DNA of 64,000 nucleotides from Adineta steineri (GCA_905250115.1 CAJNOI010000086.1:299082-363081); one strand, 5' to 3'. Counted from the stretch's first letter, positions 42,641 to 56,080 are shown. Translations and numbers: made by a program. Notes: generated by a model not told the origin, from the sequence alone.

Positions 42641-45600
42641 TTATGAATTGGCCATCGGTCTCGTCCGTCCATTTCGTCGGCAAAGATATTTTCGTACAAA
42701 TTTAAATCCTAATGGAATAAAAATTTCAAGTAAAATGCAGAGACCACTATAAATAGTCAAAAGTATACTAAATGAATTGGAAATATTGAAACGTTTCCAT
42801 AACGTGTATGAACAGATTGAGGGTTGACAACTATTAAAATAGTTTTCATAAGAAACGTAAACACGCCAATCTTCGATAAATAGTTCATCAGCAATCGATT
42901 GAAATTTTTGTGTGTTGATCGGTTTAAAGCGAGTTCGAGAGGCGGACAGTGGTAGGAACGACTCTGTGGCTAATTTTTGAGATATATTATTGAGACAATT
43001 TTGATCATATATGCATTCCGCTGTTGACTGAAGCATTGTTTCAAACGGTAAACAACCGATCATCATTCCAGGCACTACCCATTTAGGTCCTGAATGTAAT
43101 TCTAAAGTCATTGGCTCCATACAAGTTGATGATGTCGCACAATTACATGATGATAGATTGTATTTGTGAGCTTGCATATAGATACTTCCACTCGACGTCT
43201 CATTGAAAATTATAGGATACCAGTTGGTAGTCAATGATGAAACTAAACCATTTCGAGAATACATATCCTGAATCAATTGTAATAAATGATTGAAATTTAT
43301 GGGTATTATATTTTGAAGATTAGAAAGAGTACCATTGATTCTCTTGTTAAATAACTCAGATGAAATCATTTCAACAGAGATAAAAGTCGAGTTCAGAAAA
43401 AGAGCAAGTTCATGGTCGATCGTTTTCTTAACTATGTCACACATTATTTGCAGTGAATAAAAGTGAAACAGAGCCATACCTTGAAATGTACGACGGCTTC
43501 TTTTATGTAAAGTTTGGTTTTTACGCAAATCATCGAGTATCGACATCCACTTCCCGTGTGACTTAATAAAATCACTCTCGCACACATCGTGAAATAATGG
43601 TTTGAAATTAACAAAAGTATGGTAAGGAATAGACGAATTCGAACAAGGACACTGGGCTGATTTTGGTAAGCCTCTGTAGACATCTAATGTTGGATTTTCC
43701 TTAGTGATTGTATTTGATTGATAGGCAAGCATGGTAACTAACAAAACAGTAGTGAATATTATGATTAATGTGATAATGTAGACACGTGTCCACGACCGTT
43801 GAGTCTGTAATTCTTCTTCTGATGGATTTGGTTTATCAGGATTTTCGAACATATTCAATGTGCTTACGACTTTGCATAGTTTTCTCCATAAGACAATAAT
43901 ATATGTTTGAATACTACGACGACCTGTAATCAAGAATACTGTATATATATATATTTGAAACCATAAACGAGATTTTTGGCAGACTTTTATGAAGTCTTAT
44001 AGTAAAATAATACTCATGTTCAAAGCTCTGATAGATGAGTCAATGAATATAAGTAACGATCTACTATTATAGGAGGCTGTTCAATCATAGTCTTCGATTC
44101 GGATGATCTGTATTCATTCTTGTACAGTACACTTTTTTGCATAGAGAATCGAAGTTTTTTTCGTTATTGAAAATCGTTCTACCGACTATCAATCACTTTT
44201 CGAATGTACTTTCGTAAGATTTTTCGAAGGCTTTCAACAGAAAACAACTTATGGTAATTCAAAGATGTTATCCAATGAGTTAGAATATGCCACTAGTGGA
44301 TCACCTCCAACAGCTAACATCACAATGATTTTAAATTTTTTACACAACAAATAGAAAAACTAGAGGAGCTTTAATTCATCAGCGTGTGAAGAAAGTAATA
44401 GATTAACCATATGTACTGAATTATATAAGGAATGGTGGTTTTTAAAAGAAGCATTTCTCTATTGAACGAAGTAATGTTACTCTACATGGAGTAAACAGTC
44501 TGAACCTCTATATTACATGTTGATATTTTAAGAAAAATGTTTACCTTCTTGTCGTGTAACTTCGGATGATCTTCTTTGTTGTGTTCTTCGGCAATATTTA
44601 AAAATGAGCGATATAATTAATGGTGATACAAATTGTAGAACAGCAGATAAAGTAGCAGATAGACCAATGACAGATGTAATCAGTGAAACAAAAGTAGGTT
44701 TTTCCCTAGTTGTATACGAACATGATCGAGGTTGACATTGCCTGAAATAGGCCGTATAATTTAATTTTCGTGACCAAAACTCAACGAACAAACGATCTAA
44801 AAGTAATTGAAATGTTACATTATTTGAAAAGTTACTTGTTTGAGACAATGCTGTAATATTATGACCAGGAATGTCTATGATAATATTTACACACGATTGA
44901 ATATACAAACATTGAAGTTGTGATAATAGTAATGAACCAACAGAGTATGCGGATGTGTAGAAGCCAGGCAAAGGTATTCGTACGGGATTTTTGTCTATGT
45001 CCAAACCAGTATAAAGCGTTTGTAGTTTACAAATTGGTTCAAAGAGAAGGGAACATACACCGTCGTTATCATCATTCCAAACTATGACAGGATCAATGTC
45101 AACAAACAAGTGACCTGTATCGTTTTGCATAGATATACGATAATTTATGCGGTTTCCATAAATAAATTGATTGGCCATTATTGTCTGACGTATCATTTCT
45201 AAGGGATAAAAGAAACGATCAGATGTGACATGTTCAAAGTTTTCTCCCTCAGAATTCATTGTAGAATTGAAAAGAATTTCACTCATCAGATTTGCAGTGA
45301 CTAACTGATTTTCATAGAATAGGTTACGAGCATCAATTATTGTTGTATTGGCTAGATTACAAAATGAACGAAGTAATTGAAACATAAAGCCACTTCCCGA
45401 AAAATCATTTGGATACGCAGCTTCTAGATTGAAAAATAAACCAAACCACTCATATAGTACAAAATGACTGGAGCATATTTCATGAATGGTAGGAATCAAT
45501 TCAATATAATTTTTAAATGATGACGAAATTTGAGAACATGAACATTGTAGAGATAATAAATTAGTTCGTTTCTGAAGATCTAATACTTCATCGAGCGATG

Positions 45601-47089
45601 GATTCAATATATATTTAAAAGTAGTTTGTTCAATTATTGCCGTGTACAAGGTCACAAATATCAAAGAGTGTAAAAAACAAATAATATAAAATCGAGTTGT
45701 CCAACATTGTTGATAAATATCGGATGGTTCAACATGTATAGCTGATCGAAAAAGATTCATTTTAACAAGAGCAGAAATAAGTTGTTGAAACCAGTAATAA
45801 ATAAATTGTTTCGGTTGTCTGATAGAAGGGCCTCGGGAAGATGTTTCTTCATTGCGTTGAAAAATAAATTTAATAATAATTGGAATAATAAGACGCAAAC
45901 TAAGAGAAAGTCCACCATATACACCAATAACCGCAGTTAGTATATAATAAATGTTAAAACGCTTGTTAGTTGTATACAAACATAATTCTGGTACACATTT
46001 ATTAAAATATGATGAATAATTCTCTTCTTGAATCCATTTTTCAATGAAACCGCTTTTAACAATAGTTTTCAAAGTATCGTTCATTTGGAATCTACTTGTT
46101 TTATTTGCATTTAAACATGTAAAATTTGATGATATATCGGGAAAAAAGTTTAGTAATGAATTAATCTCTGTTTGATTATAAAATGCTTTTAATGTTGAGA
46201 GAAGAAGTGAATCAATCGGTCTACATCCAGTATACCATTCATCAATAATATACAAACGGTCAAAATCAGTAGAGTTAATATTAAAAAGATTGTTACCAAA
46301 AAATCCTGCACGTGTGTAACATGTGGATAATTTTTCACAAGTGCACAGATCTCCGTCATCCGGGGAAAAAAATGCGCTGGGACCCGCCGTAACCATCCAA
46401 AGAGGGTTAAGCTCCAAAGGAATATAGTGAAAGTAGAAAATCAAAGTAGTTCCACTTGACGGTACGAGAAAGTTGCCTTGAATGATCTCATGGATAAACG
46501 TTAGTTTATAACCGAATGCATCAAGTGTATTATTTTTGAAAGTATCAATATCAGCTTGAATTCTAGCTTGGAAAAAAGCTTTAGTCATTAATTTCTCAGT
46601 GATAAGTTCACTGCGAAAAAATGACTGAAGACTATCATTAATTCCTCGAGCAGTTGATCGGCAAAGAGCAGCAAGTAATTGAAATTGTTGACTGGCAGTT
46701 GAACGAAAATCAACAGGAAAATAAAAAGGAGTTTTTGTTGAGTCGAACAGCGCATCGATCCATCGTTGTGTAACAAAATCACTTGAACAAATTTGATGAT
46801 AAGACGGTATCTGATTCATGAATTCTCCATAGCGGATTGATGTTTCTGAACAAGAACATTCCATTGAATATTTAGCTTCCAATTCGTGATATAAATCAAT
46901 AGTTGGATTGTGTATTTCAACAAGTAATGTAATTTTATGTAATGCAGCATAGATACTCAGAATAAGTAAAATGATTGTAAATATCGGAAGATAAAAGCGA
47001 GTAAACAAACGTTGAATTCGAAGACTATTGGCATCGGTAGCGTTTGTCTCAAATAGATTCAGCTCCTTTAACTTTTGAAAAAACGGCAT
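42641..47089 (-). CDS. Three-unit Cys-rich membrane protein, family not identified
   Basis: Exon 1 is 47089-44545 and exon 2 43923-42641. A 621-nt phase 1 intron (GAAG|GTAAAC, acceptor TTACAG) joins them into 1275 residues. The product is three homologous units of about 400 residues. Each has an N-terminal TM helix, NPxxD and a CxCS motif (ECSCSETSIRYGEF in unit 1, QCSCSQISSSF in unit 2, QCPCSNSSIPYHTF in unit 3), a large glycosylatable ectodomain, a CxPxxCxYT motif, and a second TM helix of type GGLSLSLRLIIP. Each unit therefore has short inside ends, two TM helices and a Cys-rich outer domain, the topology of DEG/ENaC channels; I cannot show homology. The intron falls exactly between units 2 and 3. 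I start at the first ATG (MPFFQKLKEL). Confidence 0.7.
43924..44544 (-). other. Intron of the three-unit gene
   Basis: The intron has no coding content. Its donor and acceptor were chosen because the reading phase and the linker sequence (SIRQPKQFIYYW between units 1-2, SIQTYIIVLW between 2-3) match across it. Confidence 0.6.
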
Positions 47090-49038
47090 CTTCTCACTGT
47101 TGATCAGCAAAGTGATAACTATTTGATGATTTATTGACTTTTCAAAACGATGAAGTTATTCAACAAGCATACTAAAACAATCAGATGAGTATATAACACA
47201 GCAAAAATGTCATCATTTTTTATCTACAGTTAATATTTACGTGACTGTGAAGTGTACAGGGTGCGTGCGAAGTAAATCTTATACCACCTCCGTAATTTTT
47301 TAAAATCTTCTAAAGTACTTATTGATTTCGACTTGACCTTCATATTTTCGGTGAATAATCGTTAACATTTTTCTATCAAGAATATGTTTTAGATTTGATG
47401 GATTAATTAATCTCTCAAAAAAAATAATGAGAAAAAGAAAGAAGAAAAATTGTTTCATTCCGTTTTTACGTCAATAGAAAAAATGGAAATGCAACTTCTG
47501 TTCAAAAATTAACCAGAGAGCTTTTTTGAATATTTTTTTCTCATGAGAGAAAAATACATATATCACTTCATATTGTTCTGTATTCTGGATGCGAAATATG
47601 AATAAGAATGCATACTTATTAAAACATTTACGATATTGTGGCCAGGTCTGTGACTGCTTACCGCTAAGTTGTATCATATTACTGATGAGTAACTCGTGTG
47701 TGACGAGCGAATATCACAGCCAAAATTATGACATATAGTATATAACTTTTTTGGATTCAACAGTCGAATCCTATATAAGCTAAACATTGAATGAATCTAT
47801 TGCATAAGCACCTTATTTAAATTTGTAACTTCTGTGAAAAGAAAACAGATGATGATTAGATCACTCTGATCTCAAAAGAGTGTGTTAACCGCTCTCTCTC
47901 TCTCATTTTAATACATCGAAAGTTTGAAACTATCTCAGGTACTTGAGTGTGAGCTGTTACACTAAATAGTGGACAAAAAACTCCTTTACATAAGTAAAAG
48001 TTGAAAATCTTACCGTATTCTAAACAAAGCGGCTCTCTTTCTGCTACTGATAAACGCAAATAGAAGGCTTGAATTTTTAGCCCCAAAATATCGCCACCAC
48101 CCCCGTATACTTCAGTGTTATTCGATTCATGATATATGCACATAACATGTTGGTTCTTTTTTCTTTTAGGAAACGTTGCATTTCCTTCAAAAAATGCTGA
48201 TTTTCAATATTTTGTTAACAGAAATCACATTATATGTTGAAGGAAACATTTTGCTTCCGCATCCTTCCTAAAAGATTATGATATTTCTACAATATTCTAT
48301 AACTACACCACATGTCAATTCATATCTAACATCATTTTGTTCAAAATTTATCATGAAAAATGAAATCAATTCATCATGTTTATTTACATGTTATTATTGT
48401 TGCAAATATTTCGTATTGAAACAATTGTGTAAGGAAACAAACTATCATTTAAATAACTGTTACATTATTATTTGACATTTTTTTTATAGAATTAACTGAT
48501 AATTTGAGTCGAAAAAAATGTTGTTTTTATTCAATTTATACAAGATTATTCCTACTGAAATACTTGTCCAGCATGTACTCAATATAATATCGTATTTTTT
48601 TCTGACAGAATTTATAGTAAAATACTTGCTCGATAACATGTAAAAAATAGATTGAGGTTAATACCTAAGGAAAAATGATGCTATTAATTATAAAATACAA
48701 AACATATTTTTTCATGACTTCTCTACTTTAATGAGAAGCATTCATCTGTGTACAGTAACAATAAATGAACTGAATAGCGAAGGACACTTTGGTTTGTGTT
48801 TATCAAGTATAAAAACAACAACGTTCGAAAACGAAAGGAAGCAAAAAAAGCGGCTAATTAAATATTTTGTATATTTACAAAATTTCATTGTTAGAGTAAC
48901 ATGAATAAATATGGATTATTATATTAGAAATTTTCAAAAATCAATAGATATTGTTTGATTGTTATTATTAATAACATAGAGATAGAAATACATGATTTTA
49001 AATATATGTGAATTATATTTTTCTACTTCTTATTGTAA
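47090..49038. other. Intergenic
   Basis: No gene supported. A small inverted-repeat element lies at 48163-48274. Confidence 0.45.
48163..48274. repeat. 112-bp element with 10-bp inverted ends
   Basis: CTTTTAGGAA (48163-48172) is exactly inverted as TTCCTAAAAG (48265-48274), and inner parts (TTTCCTTC / GAAGGAAA) also pair. It may be a miniature transposon or a hairpin. Confidence 0.45.
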
Positions 49039-49269
49039 TCATAATTTGTAAATGTGATGTTTCATTAGTTTCTTAAAAATTATAATACTTAAAATAATTC
49101 CAATGAACATACCAATAAAAGCGAATACAATTTCATGGGCATTTTCTCGATTATGATTAAAATAAATCGCTCTAGTAGAATTACAGTTATATCTATCAAA
49201 ATCATCAATATAGTATAAAATAATGAAAATAATAAGAATAAAAATAACTACCAATAATATAAAAAGCAT
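49039..49269 (-). pseudogene. Small two-TM protein, truncated paralogue of the 13 kb sequence
   Basis: 76 codons from ATG: a long hydrophobic helix (MLFILLVVIFILIIFIILYY), a polar middle (DRYNCNSTRAIYFNHNREN) and a second helix (IGMFIGIILSIIIFKK). The frame stops at TGA after HIYKL, where the homologous sequence at 13300 reads TGG and continues into a charged region before the assembly gap. This copy has kept its start but lost its end; the other has kept the end and lost the start. Confidence 0.45.
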
Positions 49270-50542
49270 TTAGATAATAAATGACAAATTCATTGATTGA
49301 GTTCGTAAATAGATGTTTACTATTTTGACTATTCTTATTCACAAGTTTTAATTAACACGCTAAATTAGTTATAATTAATTGAATTAATAAAATAATCGAT
49401 ATTAAATCACGAAAAACATATAAATAATATTATTTGAAATAAACATGTATTCTGACATACAAAAACCGTTTAATATAAAATAAATTCAGATTGTTTCGAG
49501 GATGTGAGTGAATATGAATGTAGATTGTATTTAGTCTCTATACCCACACCCTCAAGGAAATCTACTCTACTGTATGCATTCATTCTGTCTATAGTATCAT
49601 TGTTTCGAATATGAATATTTCGCTCCCTGTGAGTAGTAATGTAGAATTAATTTCTTTATGTACACAACGGAAATGCATAAATTTAATATTTTTTTCTTCA
49701 TATCTATATACATCTAACCCAAAAGAAATCAAACAATAGTGTAATAAATTATAATAACTACTTAAATACAACATATTTCTAACAATAAATAATCTATTCT
49801 TTTTCATTCTTGTCTATGTATCCTATACGAAGTATTTTACATTGTTCTCTCACTTTTTATTTTTTATTTTTCTAAATAATCATAATAATTTACTTCTGTA
49901 TTTTATTCAAAACACTTTTCACATTAATATAAAATAACAACTCACATCTGCCAATATTTTATTCAAAACTGACTTTGAAAAAAAAGGAAATATGATTAAT
50001 ATTTCTATTGATCTAACATTTTGTTTTTGTTGCAAATATCATAATATTCTCAACTGATTATTTAAGTCATGCACAGTAGTTTCTATTTAATTGAGATAAC
50101 AAGTAGAGAAATATATATATCATTTTAACTCACATAAAAAGAAATCAAAACTTTATTTTAACATTGTTTTGTTTTGTTTTGGTTTAAATCGATTCATTCA
50201 TGATATATATCATATCTCATCAACACAAAAACAATATTCAACGAGAGATAGTTTATGTTTTCTATAATTATATCAATATGGATCAATGATCTTTGAAGAA
50301 AAAGAGTTTTTTTTCTTGATTTTAGATTGTAAAAGTATTCAAGTTTAGTGAAAAGAACAATTATGAACATGAATAACAGAGTTGGAGTTGAAGAAGTAAT
50401 GTATTAAATAGAAAAAAAATAATCTCTTTTTCTTTTTGAATATTTTAGTCTGTTGAAACTAATTCTGATACAACACCATCACGAAGATTGTATGTAAATA
50501 TTATGAACTACAATAAATTATCAAAAGAATTTCTTCTTTCAG
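49270..50542. other. Intergenic; duplicated 5' region of NHL B
   Basis: Hairpin at 49497-49557. From 49866 the sequence parallels 7860-8375, with an extra segment of about 170 bases at 50167-50330 that starts with TTTTG repeats and is absent from the other copy. Confidence 0.6.
49497..49557. repeat. TG/CA palindrome
   Basis: CGAGGATGTGAGTGAATATG and ATACCCACACCCTCAAGG. Its loop, TAGATTGTATTTAGTCTCTA, is nearly identical to that of the hairpin at 52630-52692 (TAGATCTTATTTAGTCTCTA), so these two are copies of one element. Confidence 0.8.
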
Positions 50543-50694
50543 ATGTGAACATTCTCGAAAGAAAAAAATAATATGCATAATAATTTTGATTATTTGTATT
50601 GATTTAATTATAATTATTCCAGCAATCATTATTACACGAAAAAACAGAAAAATGGAAAAAGCATTAACACCAGAGATAACATCAACAACAACAA

Positions 50695-50731
<37 letters not shown>

Positions 50732-52108
50732 AACGACAACGACAACAACGACAACGACAACGACAACAACGACAACGACAACGACAACAAGGACTGGTAT
50801 GATTTTATTAAAACTAGTTTGTTTCTTATCTGAAAGAATTCATAAAAAATAAATTATTGTTAAAACTAATTTTTATACTTCAATCTTAAATATTTTTATT
50901 CGAATGATAACATAAAATAGTTTTATATTCAATAATTGATAGTCATAGATCATATTTTTGTAGAATAATATTGAAAGGTTCACTGAAAGATAAATGAGAA
51001 GATGATATCGAATTTATAGTTCATCCATCTACACCCACATCCACATTCTCGTAATTTCTATGTAGTGAGATAGAAACAATATAAAGGATAAAACAAAATA
51101 TGTTTTATTTTTAAGAAATAATTTTTAGATATACAAAAAAAAAAAAGAAATTGAAATATTTTTTAATGTTTTTTAGTACAAATACTTCCTTCTGTCGTCA
51201 TTGACAGCAATACAAAATGGAAACAGCATGCAGTTACAGTTGCTGGAGGAAATGGACAAGGAAATGAACTACATCGATTAAATTTTCCTATGGGTATTTA
51301 TGTTGATAACGATGATGAAAGTATTTACATTGCTGAAGGTATGAACGATCGTATTGTTAGGTGGGAACTTGGCGCAAAGGATGGTAAAATCGTTGCAGGT
51401 GGAAATGGACGTGGAAGTCAAATAGATCAATTAAATTTTCCAGTGGATGTAATTCTTGATAAAGAGAAGAAATACATCATCATTTGTGATAACGGCAACA
51501 GACGAGTGCTAAGATGGTCTCGTCAAAATAGTCAGAATCAAGAAATATGGATACCTAGTATTATTTGCCGGGGTTTTGCAATGGATAGTAATGGAGATAT
51601 TTATATTTCTGACATGGAAAACCATCAAGTGAGACGTTTTCAGGAAGGAGATATAGTAGGTATAATTGTAGCAGGTGGACATGGAGTAGGAAATGAGCTT
51701 AATCAACTTAATGGACCTTTTTTCATCTTCGTCGATGAATATTATACAGTTTACGTAGTGGATAATGTGAATAGTCGTGTGATGATATGGATGAAAAATG
51801 CTACCGAAGGCGTTCGTTTTGCTCCTGGGCAAGCATCTGATATGAATCCCAGTCCGCTAAATTACCCCATCGGTGTAATTGTTGATCATACGGGTAATAT
51901 TTATGTGTCGACGGGCGGAAGTCATCAGATAACGCGTTGGTCGCTAGGTGCAATAGAAGGTACCCCTGTCGCTGGTGAAATTCAATGGGAAAGCGGATCC
52001 ATGCAACTCATAAATGCAGAAGACTTATCATTTGATCATCATGGTAATCTTTATGTTGTCGATAGAGGTAATAATCGAATACAAAAATTTATTATTGATC
52101 GTGACTGA
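50543..52108 (+). CDS. NHL-repeat membrane protein B with poly-Thr linker
   Basis: Exons 50543-50796 and 51177-52108, separated by a phase 1 intron. The second exon is 932 nt, identical in length to that of gene A. It encodes a hydrophobic anchor (CIIILIICIDLIIIIPAIII), a basic stretch, a poly-Thr linker of more than 30 residues, and an NHL propeller with units such as VAGGNGQGNELHRLNFP and NLYVVDRGNNRIQKF. The codon matching A's ATG is ATA here and no in-frame ATG precedes the anchor. The frame is open from an AG at 50541-50542 (TTTCAG), so translation probably starts in an unseen upstream exon; otherwise the gene has lost its start. No other damage is seen. Confidence 0.75.
50694..50790 (+). 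repeat. ACAACG microsatellite encoding poly-Thr
   Basis: Tandem ACA/ACG codons form the Thr linker of NHL B. The equivalent part of A is Thr/Ser-rich but not a clean repeat, so the array expanded in B after duplication. Confidence 0.85.
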
Positions 52109-52379
52109 AACAAGTTTTTGGTGATAAAATGACTTTTGATAAATAATTCTTTTTTTTTGTCACTTTTTAAAGTATTTTTCATTAATAACAAATAAAGTTC
52201 ATTATAAATCTTATTTATAACCTAATTTATTTATTCATTTTTGTAGGTACAATCTTTTTGGATTTATTCTTTGATTTCTATACATTTTTTGCCAATCTAC
52301 ACAACACAATATTCTCAATAAAAAACGTTCAATACAGTTTATGTTTCTATAGAACACAAATTAGTAAAGCTATCGAATT

Positions 52380-52441
52380 AAGAGTGTGTGATAATAAGAG
52401 CTCGATCATTGTTTTTTTTATATTGACATCCACACCCTCAA
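52380..52441. repeat. TG/CA palindrome ending the NHL-B duplication
   Basis: Counterpart of the hairpin at 10120-10184. Homology between the two loci ends here. Confidence 0.6.
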
Positions 52442-52629
52442 AATGGTTCATAAAGCATCAGCCGTGTAGGATATAAGGATGTGGGTGTGGGTGAAGATAC
52501 AAAAACATTTTAGGTGTATACCTGTGTCGCCACGCATACCAAAATTTTTCATTTGCGTTATCTCAAATAAACAAGCATTCTGATATATAAGAAACGTTTT
52601 AATGAAAACAAAGTTTAGATTGTTTTAAG

Positions 52630-52692
52630 CGTGAGAGTGGGTGTTGGTATGAATTTAGATCTTATTTAGTCTCTAAACCCACACCCACCCTA
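52630..52692. repeat. TG/CA palindrome
   Basis: CGTGAGAGTGGGTGTTGG and AAACCCACACCCACCCT; loop shared with the 49497 hairpin. Confidence 0.8.
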
Positions 52693-52833
52693 GTTTTCCT
52701 TCCGTCGCTTATTTTTGAATATTCGGCTAAAAGAAATGATCTGATGAGTTTCAATACGAATAGTTCTACTTCTTTATTCTGAGACTTGTTTTTTGTCATT
52801 CTCCTGAGTTTCAGCTGTTTTTTTTATTCGTCT

Positions 52834-52911
52834 AAGGGTGTGGGTGTGGGTGGGTGGGTGTGAATGTGTCCCTCACTCACACACGCACCCATACCCACAC
52901 CCACCCTCAAG
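52834..52911. repeat. TG/CA palindrome
   Basis: AAGGGTGTGGGTGTGGGTGG and ATACCCACACCCACCCTCAA arms; short loop. One of the most perfect examples. Confidence 0.88.
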
Positions 52912-53411
52912 AAAGTTTAGAATAAATAAAATAAAATCATTGATGGATTAGAATAGATTGTTTATATTAGTAATCAATCAGAAAGAATATTAGAATATTT
53001 TTTAATATTTACTAATCAATTTACTATATCTATTTTAATCTACATAACCATATAGCTATATGTTCATGTCATCTTTTGTGTAATTTCGGTGTTGATAAAG
53101 AAAGAATAAATCTAAATTCACCTTTAATATTGAGATGATTGGTTTTAACTTTGAAGTTTAGTGATGATGGAAAAATTCATATTATTGAAGAAATATATCT
53201 CAATGCGTAGGATCGAAAAAATAGTCAGATAGCACATAAATGCATTTAGATTCATTTATTTCAAAATAATATTGAGAAAAACAAACATTTTAATTTAACT
53301 AGAAAATCAAGAAGTTTTGAAAAAATATTTTTTTTGTTTTTAATATCAATTCAAAATTGAGTAATTAGATACGAAATATAACAAGTAACGCTCGCCCGAG
53401 GACTCGCTTAG

Positions 53412-53825
53412 CTGTTTCTCGTAGAAATCTGTTTTCTTCACATTTACTGGGGAAAAAAAATAAAAAACGTGAAAAATTTATTTTCGATGTTCTTTTAACC
53501 TTTGACCCCTCTTCACTCACCCACCCACCCCTAACCATGGTCACCCAACAGATCTCAAATTCGAAGTCCCCACATTGGAATACCTCTAGAAATATTTTTT
53601 CCAGAAAATTGGTTTTTAATGTTTTTTTGACCTTTCATCCACACCCACTCACCCCTAACTATGGCCACCCAATAGGCCTCATATTCGAACTCCCCGCATC
53701 GAAAACCCTCTAGAAATATCCCTTTTAAAAAATTGATTTTTGATGTTTTTTGGACTCTGGAGACACCCAAACAAGCAAGCAAGTAAACAATTTATTCTTA
53801 CTGGACTCTTCTCTACGAGAAAGAG
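53412..53825 (-). repeat. Dispersed element, copy B (inverse of copy A)
   Basis: CTGTTTCTCGTAGA (53412-53425) and TCTACGAGAAAGAG (53812-53825) are the ends of copy A in reverse order, with one mismatch. The AAGC microsatellite lies at about 53770-53785 and two tandem units share the TTCGAATATGAGG core on the minus strand. Just outside the left end, CAAGTAACGCTCG (53381-53393) also matches copy A's flank, so the element extends a little further. Confidence 0.7.
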
Positions 53826-55600
53826 AACTTTTTCTATTATTTAATAATTCACCGTCTTAATAATTTGACTTCTTTTCTTCTTTTTTTTTCTAAATATAAC
53901 TATCAGTGTTACTTTGATTAGAGGAAAGAAGTAATTATGATAATATAGTAAGTGATAAGAATTAAAATATAGAAGAAAATTAATGAGTAGTTGAACAAAA
54001 AGAATTTATCTTTTATGAATTGTATATGACATGAAGTATAAATAAAAATACTTTTTTCTTTTTAAATACACAATTTAGGAACTGTCAAAAACAGATTCAA
54101 GAAAAATATGTTAATAGTAATATCATTTATATGAATTAAAGTAAGTGATAAGAGAACAACACAGGATTTTTTTGTTAAGTAGATAGAATTAATGCCAATT
54201 TCATCGAAATTTGTCAAACTATTAATGACATATATTATTTCTACTAGAAACATATAAACGCGAAAGAAGATAAATATCATTTATCAAAAGATATATCATT
54301 AAACATTGATTCTACAGATCATATAAACCTATAAGGAAACTTTTATTTTTGGTAGATGTGTATAGCAATGAAAACGTTTTCAAAAAAATGAATTTCTTTT
54401 CCAAAAATAGTATCCATTTTTTAAACTATGATATAGAAGGATCTATAATATTGTTATCCCCATTATATCAATAACAATTATTATCTGATTAGAACTTTCG
54501 ACTGTTTTGTTTTCAAAGAAAAACATTTTATTTTTTCATCACAAAACGATGATAATTTTGACTTCAGCTCTCTAAAGAAAAAGATTAGTAGTTCGTCATA
54601 TGAGAAGTTAAAGAAACAAATCATTAATTCTTTTTTTATATTAGTCCAACAAGGTACAAGTGTAATTCATATTATTATAGAATATTCAACAGATCTTCTT
54701 TTAACCTTTATTCAAATGAGTGCATTCTTTCTTTGTTTGATAATATTTAATTATTTTGCATTATTATATCAAATTCTATTCAAAGAAAAAATTTGAAAAA
54801 GAATTTTTTTTAAAATAAGACTGTTTCAATAAAAGGAAAAAAACGATCTTTATTATTCTGTAACTGATATAGAAAACTAATCTTTTTTATATAACATGTG
54901 TACAGTATTATATCATAGTCAAATAAGTATATACCTCTCTCTTCATATAAATATTAATACAAGAGATCACTGTTAGATTTTGTTAATAATAATAGAAATA
55001 TGTTCTTAAAAATGTAATAGTCGACAGTCAATTATTATATGAATGAGAACGAAGTTTGCATTGACTAGCAATATATCAGGAACCTATCTAGTTAAAACAT
55101 AAAAATCATCATAAGTCTCCTCTCAGATGTTTCGAGATATAATTATGTATTTATATTTTATTTCAAATCATAATTAGACAAATTTATAAGAGCAGAAAGT
55201 AATTAACATGTCGCTAATAAAGAATAGTAGCCTTAATTAGTCTTTTGTATAGACGTTTTTTTCATAATGATGCTCTAAAATAGCACAAGTCTATCATTTA
55301 CTGTCGAGAAGAATAACCTCATTATACTCTTTTACCATAAAATATGACCGAAATCTCAATTCATATTAATTGTAAAGGTAAGAGTATTCTATTGTCTTGA
55401 GATATACAAATGATTAAGACAAAATATATTTAAATATCCATAAAGTTTAGATTGAAATTCTTTTGACAGTATAGATACAGAAAAAGCATTTAAACTAGGA
55501 GTTTTAACAAATAATTGTTTCTATTCGAGATATATCATTATTTTATTTTGTGAAACACGATCTAAAAGGAGTGTTGAAGTGTTTAAGAGTAGAAAACGGA
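53826..55600. other. Intergenic, very AT-rich
   Basis: I see no gene, RNA or repeat in this stretch. Confidence 0.5.
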
Positions 55601-55735
55601 CCCCCCCCCCCCCCCCCCCCCCCCACAGACCGTGACCGACAGAATTTCAAAAACTATCACAGACCGTGACCGACAAAGCATCGTAGAACGTGATCGGCAG
55701 GCCTACAAGGACTTTGACAGATGTAACGGTGAAAC
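55601..55735. repeat. C24 homopolymer and CACAGACCGTGACCGACA repeats
   Basis: Twenty-four C at 55601-55624, followed by about three diverged copies of ACAGACCGTGACCGACA spaced 24-34 bases apart. It is GC-rich against the surrounding DNA; origin unknown. Confidence 0.8.
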
Positions 55736-56080
55736 AACATTAATTACAATAGGTATGCTTCAAAGTCATAAATATAAACTATATTTCCTATAAGCAACAC
55801 CAGTTACATCGTGTTTTACAATTTTAATCCCGAAGGGATTGCACTGAAAGCTTTTTAAACTATATTGATAAAAAAACAAATTTTTCTTTATAATAGATAA
55901 TCCAACTATTGTTATTTAATAATGTTTTAAATAGAATAAAATTTGTTTCTACGTATAAGGCTTTTCCTATGGACGTTTATATTTTTTATTCAAGTATTTT
56001 AATTATTTTTCAGAAGCATTTCCTCATTTTATTAATTCTATTTCTATATATTAGATATTTCAAATATATAATTGAATTCA
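55736..56080. other. 5' flank of the 7TM pseudogene
   Basis: AT-rich; no feature is clear. Confidence 0.35.

Larger units (their letters stand above)
52442..53411. other. Intergenic with two strong hairpins
   Basis: TG/CA palindromes at 52630-52692 and 52834-52911 and an unpaired G-rich arm at 52477-52494. No gene. Confidence 0.5.

Noticed and set aside
42641..43933. Stand-alone 430-residue gene
   Set aside because: The frame upstream of its first ATG is conserved with the inter-unit linker, and a phase-matched acceptor joins it to the 44545-47089 exon.
47856..48143. 95-codon minus frame
   Set aside because: No signal, domain or homologue in the window; probably chance.
53555..53782. 75-codon minus frame with repeated sequence
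   Set aside because: Its repetition comes from the tandem units of copy B of the dispersed element, not from a protein domain.
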